A DNA stretch of 64,000 bases from Paenibacillus xylanexedens (GCF_001908275.1 NZ_CP018620.1:2046001-2110000); one strand, 5' to 3'; shown: positions 18,075 through 27,955, counted from the first letter of the stretch. Made by a program: numbers and translations. The notes: a model not told the origin generated them from the sequence alone.

Positions 18075-20519
18075 ATGAAGACTAAATTGAAAACCAAATC
18101 CAGAGGTAAGAAGATCCTGCGCAAAGGTGTAAAACAAATGCTGGCAGCAACGCTGCTCGCGGCGGGGATTTTCCCGGGGATGTCTCCAGGCCTGACTCAG
18201 GCGGCTGAGGCACATGTGGACAATCCATTTGTAGGGGCAACGGCTTATCTGAACCAAGATTACTCGGCTCTCGTGGATACGTCCATTGCGCTGACTAACG
18301 ATGCATCGCTGAAGGCCAAGATGGAGACGGTCAAATCGTATCCAACCGCAGTATGGGTTGACCGGATTGCTGCAATCTATGGCGGCACGGACAACGCTGG
18401 TCGCAAAAGTGTAGAGCAACATCTTGATGCCGTTCTCGCCCAAAAGAAGCCTGGTACGCCAATAACGGCTTCGTTCGTTATCTATAACTTGCCTGGACGG
18501 GATTGTCATGCACTTGCATCGAATGGTGAACTTCCACTAACACAGGCGGCACTGCAGACATATAAAACGGATTATATTGATGTGCTCGCAGATATCTTCG
18601 CAGATCCGAAGTATCAGGATATTCGTATTATTGCCGTCATTGAACCGGACAGCCTGCCTAACCTTGTGACCAACCTGAGTACACCAGCTTGTGGTCAAGC
18701 CAGCTCAACAGGTATCTATGAGGCGGGTGTGAAGTATGCATTGGACAAGCTGCACGCCATTCCGAATGTGTACAACTATCTGGATATCGGCCACTCCGGC
18801 TGGCTTGGATGGGATAACAACCGTTCTGCAGCAGTCGCGCTGTATACAAGTGTTGTGCAAGGGACAGCCGCGGGTCTGAGCAGTGCAGATGGCTTCATTA
18901 CGAATACTGCGAACACCACACCACTGGGGGAGCCGAACCTGTCTAATCCGGATCTCAATATCGGTGGACAACCGATTAAATCTGCCAAGTTTTATGAGTG
19001 GAATCCTTATTTTGACGAAACCGATTTCACCGCTGCGCTGTATGCCGATTTCGTACAAGCTGGCTGGCCAAGCAGCACAGGTTTCCTGATTGATACTAGC
19101 CGGAATGGGTGGGGCGGGGTAGACCGTCCAGCATCTGCTACGGGCAGCAACATCAACGATTATGTGAATTCTGGACGTGTAGATCGCCGGGAGCATCGGG
19201 GGAACTGGTGTAATGCCAGTGGCGCAGGTATTGGTGAAGCACCTAAGGCTGCACCAGGACCAGCGCATCTGGATGCTTATGTATGGGTGAAACCTCCGGG
19301 TGAATCCGATGGCTCCAGCTCCGAAATTCCGAATAACGAAGGCAAAGGTTTCGACCGGATGTGTGATCCAACCTTCACAACTCGGGATGGTGTATTAACA
19401 GGTGCGTTGCCTAATGCTCCGGTATCGGGTCACTGGTTCCATGATCAATTCGTGGCACTGGTGAAAAACGCATTCCCTGTACTGCCTGCCAGTAACGGTG
19501 GAGGCAATCCTCCCGGGGGAACAACAGCTCCGGCAGCACCAGCAGCATTGACGGCTTCTGCCGGTAACGCTCAAGTCTCCTTGACGTGGACTGCTTCTAC
19601 AGGGGCTACAAGTTATAGTGTGAAGCGGGCACTGAGTGCATCAGGTCCATTCACAACAATTGCAGCTAACGTGAGTGGAACATCTTACAGCAACACCGGG
19701 CTGATCAATGGTACAACCTATTATTATGTGGTAACGGCAACAAATGCAGTAGGTGAAAGTGTTAACTCTGCAACAGCAACAGCTACACCTGTTGCAGGTG
19801 TAACGGCGCCAGCTGCACCGACTGCTCTCACAGCAACTGCAGGCAATGCGCAGGTGAGCCTGACGTGGACCGCTTCTACAGGTGCAACAAGTTATGATGT
19901 GAAACGCGCACTGAGTGCAACAGGTCCGTTCACCACAATCGCGGCGAATGTGAGCGGTACGTCATACACCAACACTTCCCTGACGAACGGCACGACGTAT
20001 CATTATGTGGTAAGTGCAGTGAATACAGCAGGGCAAAGTGCCAATTCCGCTGTAGCTTCTGCGACACCTCAAAGTGTCGTTGTACCAACGAGTGATCTTG
20101 TCGTGCAATATCGTGCTGGAGATACCAATGCTCAAGATAGCCAGATCAAACCGTATTTCAACATCAAAAATCTGGGTAGTACTGCTGTGAATCTGAGTGA
20201 TCTGAAGATCCGGTACTACTTCTCCAAAGAAGGCTCGGCTGCGATGGATTCTGCCATCGATTATGCTCAAGTTGGCGGAGCCAATATCCAGCGTACCTTC
20301 ACAGACTCGTATGTGGAGTTGAGCTTCACATCTGGCGCTGGCAGCATTCAGGCTGGTGGACAGACTGGAGACATCCAGCTTCGCATGTACAAAACAGACT
20401 GGTCAAACTTTGACGAGACGAATGACTACTCTTTCGATCCAACGAAAACATCCTACCAGGATTGGAACAAGGTAACGCTCTACCAAGGTGGAAACCTGGT
20501 ATGGGGCATTGAGCCTTAA
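18075..20519 (+). CDS. Secreted GH6 cellobiohydrolase with two FnIII modules and CBM3
   Basis: An 814-residue exported glycoside hydrolase. The signal peptide spans residues 1-45 (basic start, hydrophobic MLAATLLAAGIF, cleavage near TQAAEA). The GH6 catalytic domain (about 48-475) carries YNLPGRDC with Asp143 and IEPDSLPNLVTN with catalytic acid Asp192, equivalent to the two key Asp residues of Trichoderma Cel6A. Two fibronectin III modules start near 484 and 577 and are very similar to each other. A family 3 cellulose-binding module starts near 672 (DLVVQYRAGDTNAQDSQIKP). The protein releases cellobiose from cellulose outside the cell. GGAAAGGTGG lies just upstream of ATG. It is monocistronic, ended by a terminator, and probably catabolite-repressed through the leader cre site. 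Confidence 0.95.
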   Translation: MKTKLKTKSRGKKILRKGVKQMLAATLLAAGIFPGMSPGLTQAAEAHVDNPFVGATAYLNQDYSALVDTSIALTNDASLKAKMETVKSYPTAVWVDRIAAIYGGTDNAGRKSVEQHLDAVLAQKKPGTPITASFVIYNLPGRDCHALASNGELPLTQAALQTYKTDYIDVLADIFADPKYQDIRIIAVIEPDSLPNLVTNLSTPACGQASSTGIYEAGVKYALDKLHAIPNVYNYLDIGHSGWLGWDNNRSAAVALYTSVVQGTAAGLSSADGFITNTANTTPLGEPNLSNPDLNIGGQPIKSAKFYEWNPYFDETDFTAALYADFVQAGWPSSTGFLIDTSRNGWGGVDRPASATGSNINDYVNSGRVDRREHRGNWCNASGAGIGEAPKAAPGPAHLDAYVWVKPPGESDGSSSEIPNNEGKGFDRMCDPTFTTRDGVLTGALPNAPVSGHWFHDQFVALVKNAFPVLPASNGGGNPPGGTTAPAAPAALTASAGNAQVSLTWTASTGATSYSVKRALSASGPFTTIAANVSGTSYSNTGLINGTTYYYVVTATNAVGESVNSATATATPVAGVTAPAAPTALTATAGNAQVSLTWTASTGATSYDVKRALSATGPFTTIAANVSGTSYTNTSLTNGTTYHYVVSAVNTAGQSANSAVASATPQSVVVPTSDLVVQYRAGDTNAQDSQIKPYFNIKNLGSTAVNLSDLKIRYYFSKEGSAAMDSAIDYAQVGGANIQRTFTDSYVELSFTSGAGSIQAGGQTGDIQLRMYKTDWSNFDETNDYSFDPTKTSYQDWNKVTLYQGGNLVWGIEP

Positions 20520-20539
20520 ACTTTATTTGTAACTGTCTT

Positions 20540-20577
20540 AACCGCGATCCTCAGTGTGTTGGAGGATCGCGGTTTTT
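20540..20577 (+). terminator. Terminator of the GH6 gene
   Basis: AACCGCGATCCTC and GAGGATCGCGGTT form a perfect 13-bp stem with a 9-nt loop, followed by TTTTTT. Confidence 0.92.
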
Positions 20578-20737
20578 TGCTATGCATTACAAGAGTCATT
20601 CTAGATTGAAGTTCTCACATGAAAATGTATTTAGAATCGCTTGAAGATCCGTAATTAGGATGTGAGAGCGGATATATTAAGCTGGGATGTCCTCTGGTTA
20701 TGAAAATGATCAGGGGGAGGGGGTAGCCCTATTTCTT

Positions 20738-20936
20738 TTCTAACGAACAGAGAGCACGCTATTTAGTTGAATTGATACAGTTGAAAATTCTAACGAATCG
20801 TAGACACGCTATTCAGTTAATTTGGATGGATTCTGCCCCGTTTAGACCCGATATGGTCCAAATAAGGTTGCTGAGATTCGTTAGGATTCGTTGTTGGAGT
20901 TTAACGCCCCAATAGGGTGTGTGAGATTCTTTAGAA
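20738..20936. repeat. Cluster of four copies of a short intergenic repeat, two in each orientation
   Basis: Copy 1 (20738-20773) and copy 2 (20788-20824) are direct and begin TTCTAACGAA, continue with an ACACGCTATT-like core and end in TTAGTTGAATT or TCAGTTAATTT. Copies 3 (about 20858-20886) and 4 (20911-20936) are inverted: their complements read TCCTAACGAATCTCAGCAAC and TTCTAAAGAATCTCACACAC, then CCTTATT or CCCTATT. The four units form a large imperfect inverted arrangement that could fold as RNA or be a mobile repeat. No ORF lies inside. Confidence 0.6.
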
Positions 20937-21081
20937 AAAACTTGGCGGTGAGCTTAAATCACCCTTCCGACTGAAGCGTCATCGGGTTGATTTTCTCAAA
21001 TGACTCTAAAAACACTGATTATTGATCGTTTTGGACGGATATTTGCCTAGGGTCTGGTAGGCAGGATGTCTATAATAGAAC

Positions 21082-21170
21082 CCGATGGGCGGGATCACCC
21101 CGCTCGGATTGGAAAGAGAATGGAAGGGGGACCGCACTCTGGTAGTCGGGCAAGCTGATTTCTCTTTTTT
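21082..21170 (+). promoter_or_regulatory. Structured leader with terminator-like end before PL11 gene
   Basis: CCGA (21082-21085) to TCGG (21104-21107) encloses a GCGGG/CCCGC hairpin. Downstream, AAAGAGAA (21113-21120) pairs with TTCTCTTT (21160-21167), ending in a T run at 21165-21170, with an inner GACC/GGTAGTC pairing. A TATAAT at 21071-21076 precedes the structure, but no good -35 box was found. It resembles an attenuator or an RNA-binding antiterminator target, unassigned to a known riboswitch class. Confidence 0.4.
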
Positions 21171-21298
21171 AATTTTGTAAGCGTAATCATAATGTGTGGA
21201 ATCTTCCCTCGAAGAAGATCTGTACGAATTATCGAACGTCTAATCATCATCGATGTGTATATGCGTCACCTATTCTGTCTCAAGGAGCGTGAAGGTGG

Positions 21299-23710
21299 AT
21301 GAACTCAGGAACAACAGTGCCGGTACATAAGGGATCGGTGTCAGGTCGGCAATCAGGTCGCAGGAAGGCAAGTATGCCACTTGCAGCCAAGGTGCTCTCT
21401 TCGGCACTCAGCGTAGCTTTGCTCATTGGAGGAACAGCTGGCGTTACGGGAGCGGAAGCTTCCAACGGTAATGGGGCGACGGAGGCTGGCCTGCAATCAA
21501 ATAAGGGGGGCAGTCACGTGAAAGAGATTCAACTGGAATATCTGGATCGCGGTCTGGTGGCTGCATCGACATCTGAAGGTGTTTTTCTCAGTTGGAGATT
21601 GCTTGGTGACGAGGCCACAGGGTATAGCGACAAAGGGCTGACAGGTACGGACTTTAACGTCTATCGTGATGGCAAAAAGATCGCTACGGTCACCGACAGC
21701 ACCAACTATTTAGATTCCGCGGGTAAATCGTCTTCCCGTTATGAAGTGGCAGCGGTGAACAAGAAGGGCAAGGAGAGTAAACGCAGTGCATCCGTCAAAC
21801 CTTGGGCGAACGGCTATGTGGACATTCCACTGCAGAAACCTGCCGATGGCGTGACGCCTGCGGGAGAAGCTTATACGTATTCCGCCAATGACATGAGCGT
21901 TGGGGATGTGGACGGGGATGGCCAATATGAGTTTTTCGTCAAATGGGACCCTTCCAACGCCAAGGACGTATCGCAAAAAGGATACACCGGTAAAACCTAC
22001 ATCGATGCTTACACCTTGGACGGTCAGTTGTTGTACCGAATCGATCTTGGGGTCAACATCCGTGCAGGTGCTCATTATACACAGATGCTCGTTTATGATT
22101 TTGACGGGGATGGCAAAGCCGAGATGATGTTTAAGACTGCTCCGGGCACGAAGATTATGCAATATAACAAAAAAGGAAAAGTAACATCCGAGAAATACAT
22201 CACGCTTCCCAAGCAGGATCGCAAGGCAGGGTACTCGAACGAAGATGATTATCGTTTAAGTGCGGATGGGTACTACGATCACGTGGTGGATATGTTCAGA
22301 AATTGGCATAAACATGATGAGGTTGTGAAGGGGAACTGGCCTGCAACATTAGAAGAAGCTTTTGGAATCGAGAAAAAATATAATTACCCATTATCTCAGC
22401 AGGATGCCGAGAGCCTGGCCGACTACTTCATTGATGTATACGCGGTAGAACGCAGTAACCGAAATGAGCTGCGCAAGTTTGAAGGTTTTATCGTGGATGG
22501 ACCGGAGTATGTTACGGTATTTGAAGGAAAATCAGGCAAAGAGCTGGAGACCATTCCATATGAACCCGAGCGTCATGATGATGGTCTGATGTGGGGCGAT
22601 TATGCCATGGCACGGATTGAACCGGGGAATCGAGTGGACCGTTTCCTGGCAGGCGTGGCGTATTTGGATGGCAAGAAACCATCTGCTATATTTGCACGCG
22701 GATACTATACACGTTCGACGATGGTTGCCTACAATTGGGACGGCAAGAAGCTGAAAAAGGAATGGAAAGTGGACAGCGGCTGGACACCAATGAAGAACCC
22801 GTTCAATGACGGACCGCACGGCGTGGATGGTACAGATCCGCAGTATGGTTCCATTACGACTCAAGGTGCACACTATTTCAGTGTGGCGGATGTGGATGGA
22901 GACGGCAAACAGGAGATTATCTATGGCTCCGCCACGATTGATCATGACGGCAGCGTGCTGTACAGCTCCACAGACCTGATGCCTGCCGAGAGTGCTGCAC
23001 CGGGAACCATTGCCCGTCTGGGTCATGGGGACGCACTTCATGTGGCAGATATCGACCCGGATCGTCCGGGACTGGAGATTTTCATGGTACACGAGGGTGG
23101 TCCTTGGGCGCCATACGGGTATTCCCTGCGTGATGCGAAGACCGGAGAAGTGATCTATGGCGGATACACGGGGAAAGATACCGGACGCGGCATGGTGGGG
23201 GATGTTGATCCGACTCGTCGTGGGCTGGAGACATGGGCTGTAGGCTTGTGGACAGCTACGGGTGAAAAAATCAGTGATCAGGCGCCAGGCACAAATATGA
23301 ATATCCGCTGGGCTGGTGATATGACGACACAGATCGTTGATGGTGCGATTGATGTTACACCAACCATCAAAGACTGGAATCGTGGCACGTTGCTGACGGC
23401 AACAGGCACATTGACCAACAATCACACCAAAGGTACACCTTCTCTTGTAGCTGATATCTTCGGGGATTGGCGGGAAGAGATGCTGGTGAGAACCACGGAC
23501 AGTTCAGCGATCCGCATCTATCTCAGTACCGAGAAAACGGACCGGAAGTTGTATACGCTGATGCATGATGCGATGTATCGTGTGGGCATTGCCGGACAGA
23601 ACAGTGGATACAACCAGCCTTCCTATCCGTCCTTTTACATGGCATCGGATATAGACTGGTCCAAAGTAACGCTGCCTAAGTTCTACACGCCAGGTAAGGG
23701 CGGGAAGTAA
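21299..23710 (+). CDS. Secreted PL11 rhamnogalacturonan lyase
   Basis: An 803-residue exported polysaccharide lyase. A long basic n-region (residues 1-24, SGRQSGRRKAS) leads into the hydrophobic signal segment VLSSALSVALLIGGTAGVTG, cleaved near GAEAS. The body matches family 11 enzymes (YesW/YesX): it opens with YLDRGLVAASTSEGVFLSWR and contains several calcium-binding DxDGDG loops (DVDGDGQYEFFVKWDPS, DFDGDGKAEMMFKTAPG, DVDGDGKQEIIYGSATID) that build the eight-bladed propeller. It cleaves the rhamnogalacturonan I backbone of pectin by beta-elimination. Start ATG at 21299 follows GGAGCGTGAAGGTGG. It is monocistronic, and the GH4/AraC pair downstream probably handles the released oligosaccharides. 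Confidence 0.93.
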   Translation: MNSGTTVPVHKGSVSGRQSGRRKASMPLAAKVLSSALSVALLIGGTAGVTGAEASNGNGATEAGLQSNKGGSHVKEIQLEYLDRGLVAASTSEGVFLSWRLLGDEATGYSDKGLTGTDFNVYRDGKKIATVTDSTNYLDSAGKSSSRYEVAAVNKKGKESKRSASVKPWANGYVDIPLQKPADGVTPAGEAYTYSANDMSVGDVDGDGQYEFFVKWDPSNAKDVSQKGYTGKTYIDAYTLDGQLLYRIDLGVNIRAGAHYTQMLVYDFDGDGKAEMMFKTAPGTKIMQYNKKGKVTSEKYITLPKQDRKAGYSNEDDYRLSADGYYDHVVDMFRNWHKHDEVVKGNWPATLEEAFGIEKKYNYPLSQQDAESLADYFIDVYAVERSNRNELRKFEGFIVDGPEYVTVFEGKSGKELETIPYEPERHDDGLMWGDYAMARIEPGNRVDRFLAGVAYLDGKKPSAIFARGYYTRSTMVAYNWDGKKLKKEWKVDSGWTPMKNPFNDGPHGVDGTDPQYGSITTQGAHYFSVADVDGDGKQEIIYGSATIDHDGSVLYSSTDLMPAESAAPGTIARLGHGDALHVADIDPDRPGLEIFMVHEGGPWAPYGYSLRDAKTGEVIYGGYTGKDTGRGMVGDVDPTRRGLETWAVGLWTATGEKISDQAPGTNMNIRWAGDMTTQIVDGAIDVTPTIKDWNRGTLLTATGTLTNNHTKGTPSLVADIFGDWREEMLVRTTDSSAIRIYLSTEKTDRKLYTLMHDAMYRVGIAGQNSGYNQPSYPSFYMASDIDWSKVTLPKFYTPGKGGK

Positions 23711-23812
23711 ACAGACCGGATGAGCAATAGCTGGCAACATAACATGTGTTCAAGATCGGGCTGTAACGTAACGCAGCGTCGTTAGTTTTAGGCGTTGGCA
23801 TCGAAGCTTGGA

Positions 23813-23864
23813 AGCTCTGGAATCCCCATGTGTCTCGTCACATGGAGGTTTCAGAGCTTTTTTA
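23813..23864 (+). terminator. Terminator of the PL11 gene
   Basis: AGCTCTGGAATCCCCATGTG pairs with the complementary run ending GTTTCAGAGCT with two or three mismatches, followed by TTTTTT. Confidence 0.8.
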
Positions 23865-24150
23865 CATAAGGATCTGCGGGCAGAGCTTGGCGTGTTCCCA
23901 GCCATCCGTGTTACATCATTCTTTTTCATATGTTAAGTCTAAATAAGTTGAACTAATCATTTACACGATAACGGAGAGGACAGAAAAAACCTGAAAAAGC
24001 GAAGCGTTTGCCTAAAAGCTTTCTGAAAGAAAGCTGCATCGGAAGCATAAGCTATCCCCGGATTTTCCCTTTAGTAAAAGAATCAATAAATCTGGGGATA
24101 ACAGCGATTGGAAGGTTGTTCTGTCATCGTAGTGTCAGTGTAAATAATCT
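23865..24150. other. Intergenic region between convergent genes
   Basis: No supported gene. Short open frames here lack a ribosome site. Confidence 0.4.
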
Positions 24151-24768
24151 TTATTTCAACTTATATAGATGCACGGTAGAAGCGAACGCTTTAATAGTGT
24201 AATTTCCTTGATCATGGATCAATGTGGTGATGGAGCACTCCGGGATAAGTTGGTTCTGCATAGTTATAAAATCGGAATGCCAGACGTTAAGCTCGCGCTC
24301 GGTAAAGGTCTGCACCAGAAAATCAGTAATGAGTCCACCATGTGCAACCACAATAATGTTACTGTTCTCTGGCTCTTTATTAACCAATTCGGTTAGGAGG
24401 GAGGCCAGACGTTCACCAGCCTGTTTGGCCGAGTCTCCCACGGGTGGAATGTAATCTGGGTCAGACGTACATCGATCCCACATCGCAATGAATTCTTCGA
24501 ATGACTGATCCGGGCAATCGCCCCAATTGGCACGTTCGCGCAGGCGAGGATCTTCTGTTATATGGGAACGGGTGTGGCGGACAATCATACTTGCGGTTTC
24601 TTGGGCTCGTCGAAGTGGACTGGTAAGGATTTTAGTAACGGGAGAGGTGGCTTTGGCAAAATGAAGTGCTGTGGCTTCGGCTTGTAAAACCCCTTCGGAA
24701 GTGAGGGGGACATCCCCGATTCGTCGTTCTTTGAGACCGTGTCTCACCAGATGAAAGGTGGTACTCAT
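24151..24768 (-). CDS. Histidine phosphatase superfamily protein (phosphoglycerate mutase-like)
   Basis: A 205-residue cytosolic protein. The catalytic signature FHLVRHGLKERR contains the nucleophilic His of the RHG motif near residue 10. The second arginine lies in TSPLRRAQETASMI near 53, the Glu region in RLRERANWGDCP, and the second catalytic His in VVAHGGLITDFL near 143. Family members dephosphorylate sugars or other small phosphates; the specific substrate is not evident. GAGGTTTCC complements place a GGAGG site before the ATG at 24768. It is a single gene convergent with the PL11 gene. Confidence 0.9.
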   Translation of the reverse strand: MSTTFHLVRHGLKERRIGDVPLTSEGVLQAEATALHFAKATSPVTKILTSPLRRAQETASMIVRHTRSHITEDPRLRERANWGDCPDQSFEEFIAMWDRCTSDPDYIPPVGDSAKQAGERLASLLTELVNKEPENSNIIVVAHGGLITDFLVQTFTERELNVWHSDFITMQNQLIPECSITTLIHDQGNYTIKAFASTVHLYKLK

Positions 24769-24949
24769 GAGTGGAAACCTCCTTAAGTATAGACAGTTTA
24801 CATAAAGGATTAGATAATATGCTAATTATATATTTATCTAATTAAATAATGCAATGAGGCTTTTAACGAAGACAGTTTATATTCAACCTACAGAATTGCT
24901 ACAATGGAGAAAAGTGAGAATTGATCGTTGCAGGAATGGGGGTATGGAC

Positions 24950-25963
24950 ATGAGCATCACAAAGCGCTGGACAGGAAGCCTGTATCAGGAGGCATTGCGA
25001 ACAGAGGATTGCGGGCCGCGTTTCTACGCGTACTATTACAAGCAATGGGACAAATATCGTATGTCCTATCACCATCATGATTCGACGGAGATCATGTATA
25101 TTATTTCGGGAATGTGCCGGGTGGATGTGCAGATGCCGGATGGGAGTTCGGAGCAGGCCATTTTGAAAAAAGGGCAGTTCATTATGCTGGACGCAGGTAT
25201 CCCGCACCGTTTGCTGGTGGAAGATGGTGTCCCTTGCCGGATGCTTAATGTGGAGTTTGGATTCTCAGGCTCACCTCCCGGACAGTTATCTATCCGTCAG
25301 CTCGCGTTGGAAGAGGAAGAAGTCCATACTTTACTAACCAATGCTTCGCCATACCTGGTACTGCCTGATCCAGAAGAGGTGTACCACATTATGAAAAGTC
25401 TAGTGTTGGAACTCGATCAGCGTGGTCTACTGGAGCAAGGAAGATCAACTGTGCCGATGAAGATCATTCCACCAGAAGAAAGGTCACATCACCGTGAAGC
25501 CCGGAATCTCTCGTCCCCGGAACAGGGTATGCTGGTGCGTACACTGTTTATTCAGTTGCTGGTCCGTGTTGCGCGTTTGCGAGGAGAAATGAGCCGAAGT
25601 GCATCAGATCAGGCGGAGCTGTATGTCAAACGAACCATTGAATTCATGCATCACAATATGGATCGCAACATTCAGATGAAGGATATCGCGGCAGCCGTCA
25701 ATCTGCATCCGGGCTATTTACATCGCATTTTTCGTCAGCACACGCAGCGGACACCAACCGACTACCTGACGATGCTTCGAATGGAGAAGGCCAAGATGTT
25801 GCTTCAGCAGACGAATATCCCGATTTCGGAAATCTCTGACTATGTTGGTGTAGGCAGTCGTCAGTATTTTCATATGTTATTCAAAAAATATACAGGTCGT
25901 ACGCCGGTTGAATTTCGCTCCTCTATGGAAAGACATGTCAGTCAGTACCCACCGGATGAATAG
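24950..25963 (+). CDS. AraC-family transcriptional regulator
   Basis: About 337 residues. An N-terminal cupin-type sensor (HHHDSTEIMYIISGMCRVDV and QFIMLDAGIPHRLLVEDG) is followed by a linker and a C-terminal double helix-turn-helix (NIQMKDIAAAVNLHPGYLHR and NIPISEISDYVGVGSRQYFH, closing with FKKYTGRTPVEFR). ATG at 24950 is preferred because GGGGG ends 7 nt upstream; longer in-frame starts at 24854 and 24944 lack a site. It lies 190 bp before the GH4 gene and 1.2 kb beyond the PL11 gene, so it probably senses a pectin-derived sugar and activates their expression. The inducer is unknown. Confidence 0.9.
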   Translation: MSITKRWTGSLYQEALRTEDCGPRFYAYYYKQWDKYRMSYHHHDSTEIMYIISGMCRVDVQMPDGSSEQAILKKGQFIMLDAGIPHRLLVEDGVPCRMLNVEFGFSGSPPGQLSIRQLALEEEEVHTLLTNASPYLVLPDPEEVYHIMKSLVLELDQRGLLEQGRSTVPMKIIPPEERSHHREARNLSSPEQGMLVRTLFIQLLVRVARLRGEMSRSASDQAELYVKRTIEFMHHNMDRNIQMKDIAAAVNLHPGYLHRIFRQHTQRTPTDYLTMLRMEKAKMLLQQTNIPISEISDYVGVGSRQYFHMLFKKYTGRTPVEFRSSMERHVSQYPPDE

Positions 25964-26152
25964 GCCAATAGCTGTTTATTTCGAATGCAAATGGATTATT
26001 GGATCTAACGCATAAAAGTTAGTATTTTTGACAACAAGATCTTGAACAGGTCATGATTTTGATAACGCTTCCCTATTTGTCGTTGGTACAATGATTTCAT
26101 GAAGAGAGTCATTAACCGAAGCGAAAGATTCGGATTAGGGGAGGACATAGGC

Positions 26153-27658
26153 ATGTCGTTTAAAGTGGCGTTTATCGGGGCAGGAAGTATCGGATTTACA
26201 CGGGGATTACTGCGAGATTTGCTCACGGTACCGGAGTTTAACAACATCGAGATTGCGTTCTGCGATATTAATCAGCACAATCTGGACATGGTGACTGAGC
26301 TGTGTCAGCGGGATATCCGTGAGAATGGATTGAATATTCAGATTCAGCCGACAACGGATCGGAAAGAAGCCTTAAAAGATGCGAAGTATGTACTGTGTAC
26401 GATTCGTGTCGGGGGACTGGAAGCATTTGCAACCGATGTGGATATTCCACTGAAATATGGGGTAGATCAATGTGTCGGCGACACGTTGTGTGCGGGCGGC
26501 ATTATGTATGGACAACGCGGAATCGCCGAGATGCTGGACATCTGTAAAGATATTCGTGAACAGAGCGCACCCGACGTGCTGCTCTTGAACTATTCCAATC
26601 CGATGGCGATGCTCACATGGGCCTGCAATAAGTATGGCGGTGTACGGACGATCGGACTGTGTCATGGCGTACAGCATGGTCATCATCAGATTGCGGAAGC
26701 TTTTGGCTTGAAAAAGAGTGAAGTGGATATTGTCTGTGCCGGCATCAACCATCAGACCTGGTATATCCAGGCGTCTCATGAAGGTAAGGACCTTACAGGT
26801 GATCTGCTCGAAGCCTTCGAGAAACATCCCGAGTACAGCCGCACCGAGAAAGTGCGGATCGATATGCTGCGCCGCTTCGGATACTACAGCACGGAATCAA
26901 ATGGTCATCTGAGTGAATATGTGCCGTGGTACCGCAAACGTCCTGAAGAGATTAACGAATGGATCGACCTGGGCAATTGGATTAACGGAGAGACAGGTGG
27001 GTATCTGCGGGTATGTACCGAGGGGCGCAATTGGTTTGAAACTGATTTTCCTAACTGGATGAAGGATGAACCGATGCAATTTATTCCGGAAAAACGGGGC
27101 GAGGAGCACGGTTCGTACATTATTGAAGGGCTGGAGACGGGACGTGTCTATCGTGGACATTTCAATACCGTTAATAATGGAGTAATCTCGAACTTACCGG
27201 ATGATGCAATTATTGAGGCACCGGGATATGTGGATCGCAACGGCATCTCTATGCCACATGTAGGCGATCTGCCCCTTGGCCCGGCTGCGGTATGTAATGT
27301 GAGTATTGCCGTGCAACGTCTTGCGGTTGAAGCCGCGGTGAACGGAGACGATAAATTACTTCGTCAAGCGTTCATGATGGACCCGCTGGTGGGTGCCGTG
27401 TGTAATCCAAAAGAGATCTGGCAGATGGTCGACGAGATGCTCGTTGCACAGGCCCAGTGGCTGCCGCAGTACGGGGATGCGATTGCTGCCGCAGAAGCGA
27501 GACTTGCTGCTGGCGACCTTATTCCAACAAAGGAATATGAAGGAGCGGCAAGACTCAAGGTGAAAACGGTGGAAGAAATGAAACAGGATCGCGATGCTGC
27601 GAACAAAAATGCGGGGGAATCGGATAAAGGGAAAGATCGCGAGAAAGTGCAGCAATAG
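26153..27658 (+). CDS. GH4 family glycosidase, alpha-galacturonidase (LplD)-like
   Basis: A 501-residue NAD+ and divalent-metal-dependent GH4 enzyme. The dinucleotide fold opens with VAFIGAGSIGFTRGLLRDLL. NYSNPMAMLTWA, the metal-binding Cys in GLCHGVQHG and His in GINHQTWY follow the family pattern; CHGVQ rather than CHS matches the alpha-galacturonidase subgroup represented by Bacillus LplD (recalled, not searched). It would remove terminal galacturonic acid from pectin oligomers in the cytosol by an oxidation-elimination mechanism. ATG at 26153 is used because GGGGAGG lies 8 nt before; the upstream ATG at 26099 lacks one. The C-terminus has a hydrophilic Lys/Asp-rich tail. Confidence 0.88.
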   Translation: MSFKVAFIGAGSIGFTRGLLRDLLTVPEFNNIEIAFCDINQHNLDMVTELCQRDIRENGLNIQIQPTTDRKEALKDAKYVLCTIRVGGLEAFATDVDIPLKYGVDQCVGDTLCAGGIMYGQRGIAEMLDICKDIREQSAPDVLLLNYSNPMAMLTWACNKYGGVRTIGLCHGVQHGHHQIAEAFGLKKSEVDIVCAGINHQTWYIQASHEGKDLTGDLLEAFEKHPEYSRTEKVRIDMLRRFGYYSTESNGHLSEYVPWYRKRPEEINEWIDLGNWINGETGGYLRVCTEGRNWFETDFPNWMKDEPMQFIPEKRGEEHGSYIIEGLETGRVYRGHFNTVNNGVISNLPDDAIIEAPGYVDRNGISMPHVGDLPLGPAAVCNVSIAVQRLAVEAAVNGDDKLLRQAFMMDPLVGAVCNPKEIWQMVDEMLVAQAQWLPQYGDAIAAAEARLAAGDLIPTKEYEGAARLKVKTVEEMKQDRDAANKNAGESDKGKDREKVQQ

Positions 27659-27709
27659 GGTTGAGAGTGAGTAGGAGCTTACAAGAGTATAGAAAAGATA
27701 GAATCACAG

Positions 27710-27749
27710 AAAAAGGCCAGATTCTCCAGATGGAGAGTTGGCCTTTTTC
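27710..27749 (+). terminator. Terminator of the GH4 gene
   Basis: AAAAAGGCCAGATTCTCC pairs with GGAGAGTTGGCCTTTTT around a short loop. The flanks would also allow minus-strand termination. Confidence 0.88.
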
Positions 27750-27955
27750 TACATAGACCGCATCAATTCGTTTCCTTGATCTGTACTAGTTAGCGATTTC
27801 ATTCTATCACCTCCCAATATCTTTCAGATGGAGATAAGGGGATAAAGGTTGCTTTGCTTGTTAAGGATATACTACACGATGCATATTACCTTTACAGACA
27901 TAGTAATATGTCTTATAGTATACGCAGGATTGAAGAAAGTCGGTGAAACTCGCAG

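Noticed and set aside
22532..23425. Minus-strand frame of 297 codons opposite the PL11 lyase
   Set aside because: Antisense shadow of a well-supported gene.
26054..26067. Possible cre site TGATAACGCTTCCC before the GH4 gene
   Set aside because: It lacks the conserved CA end of the consensus, so it is too weak to call.
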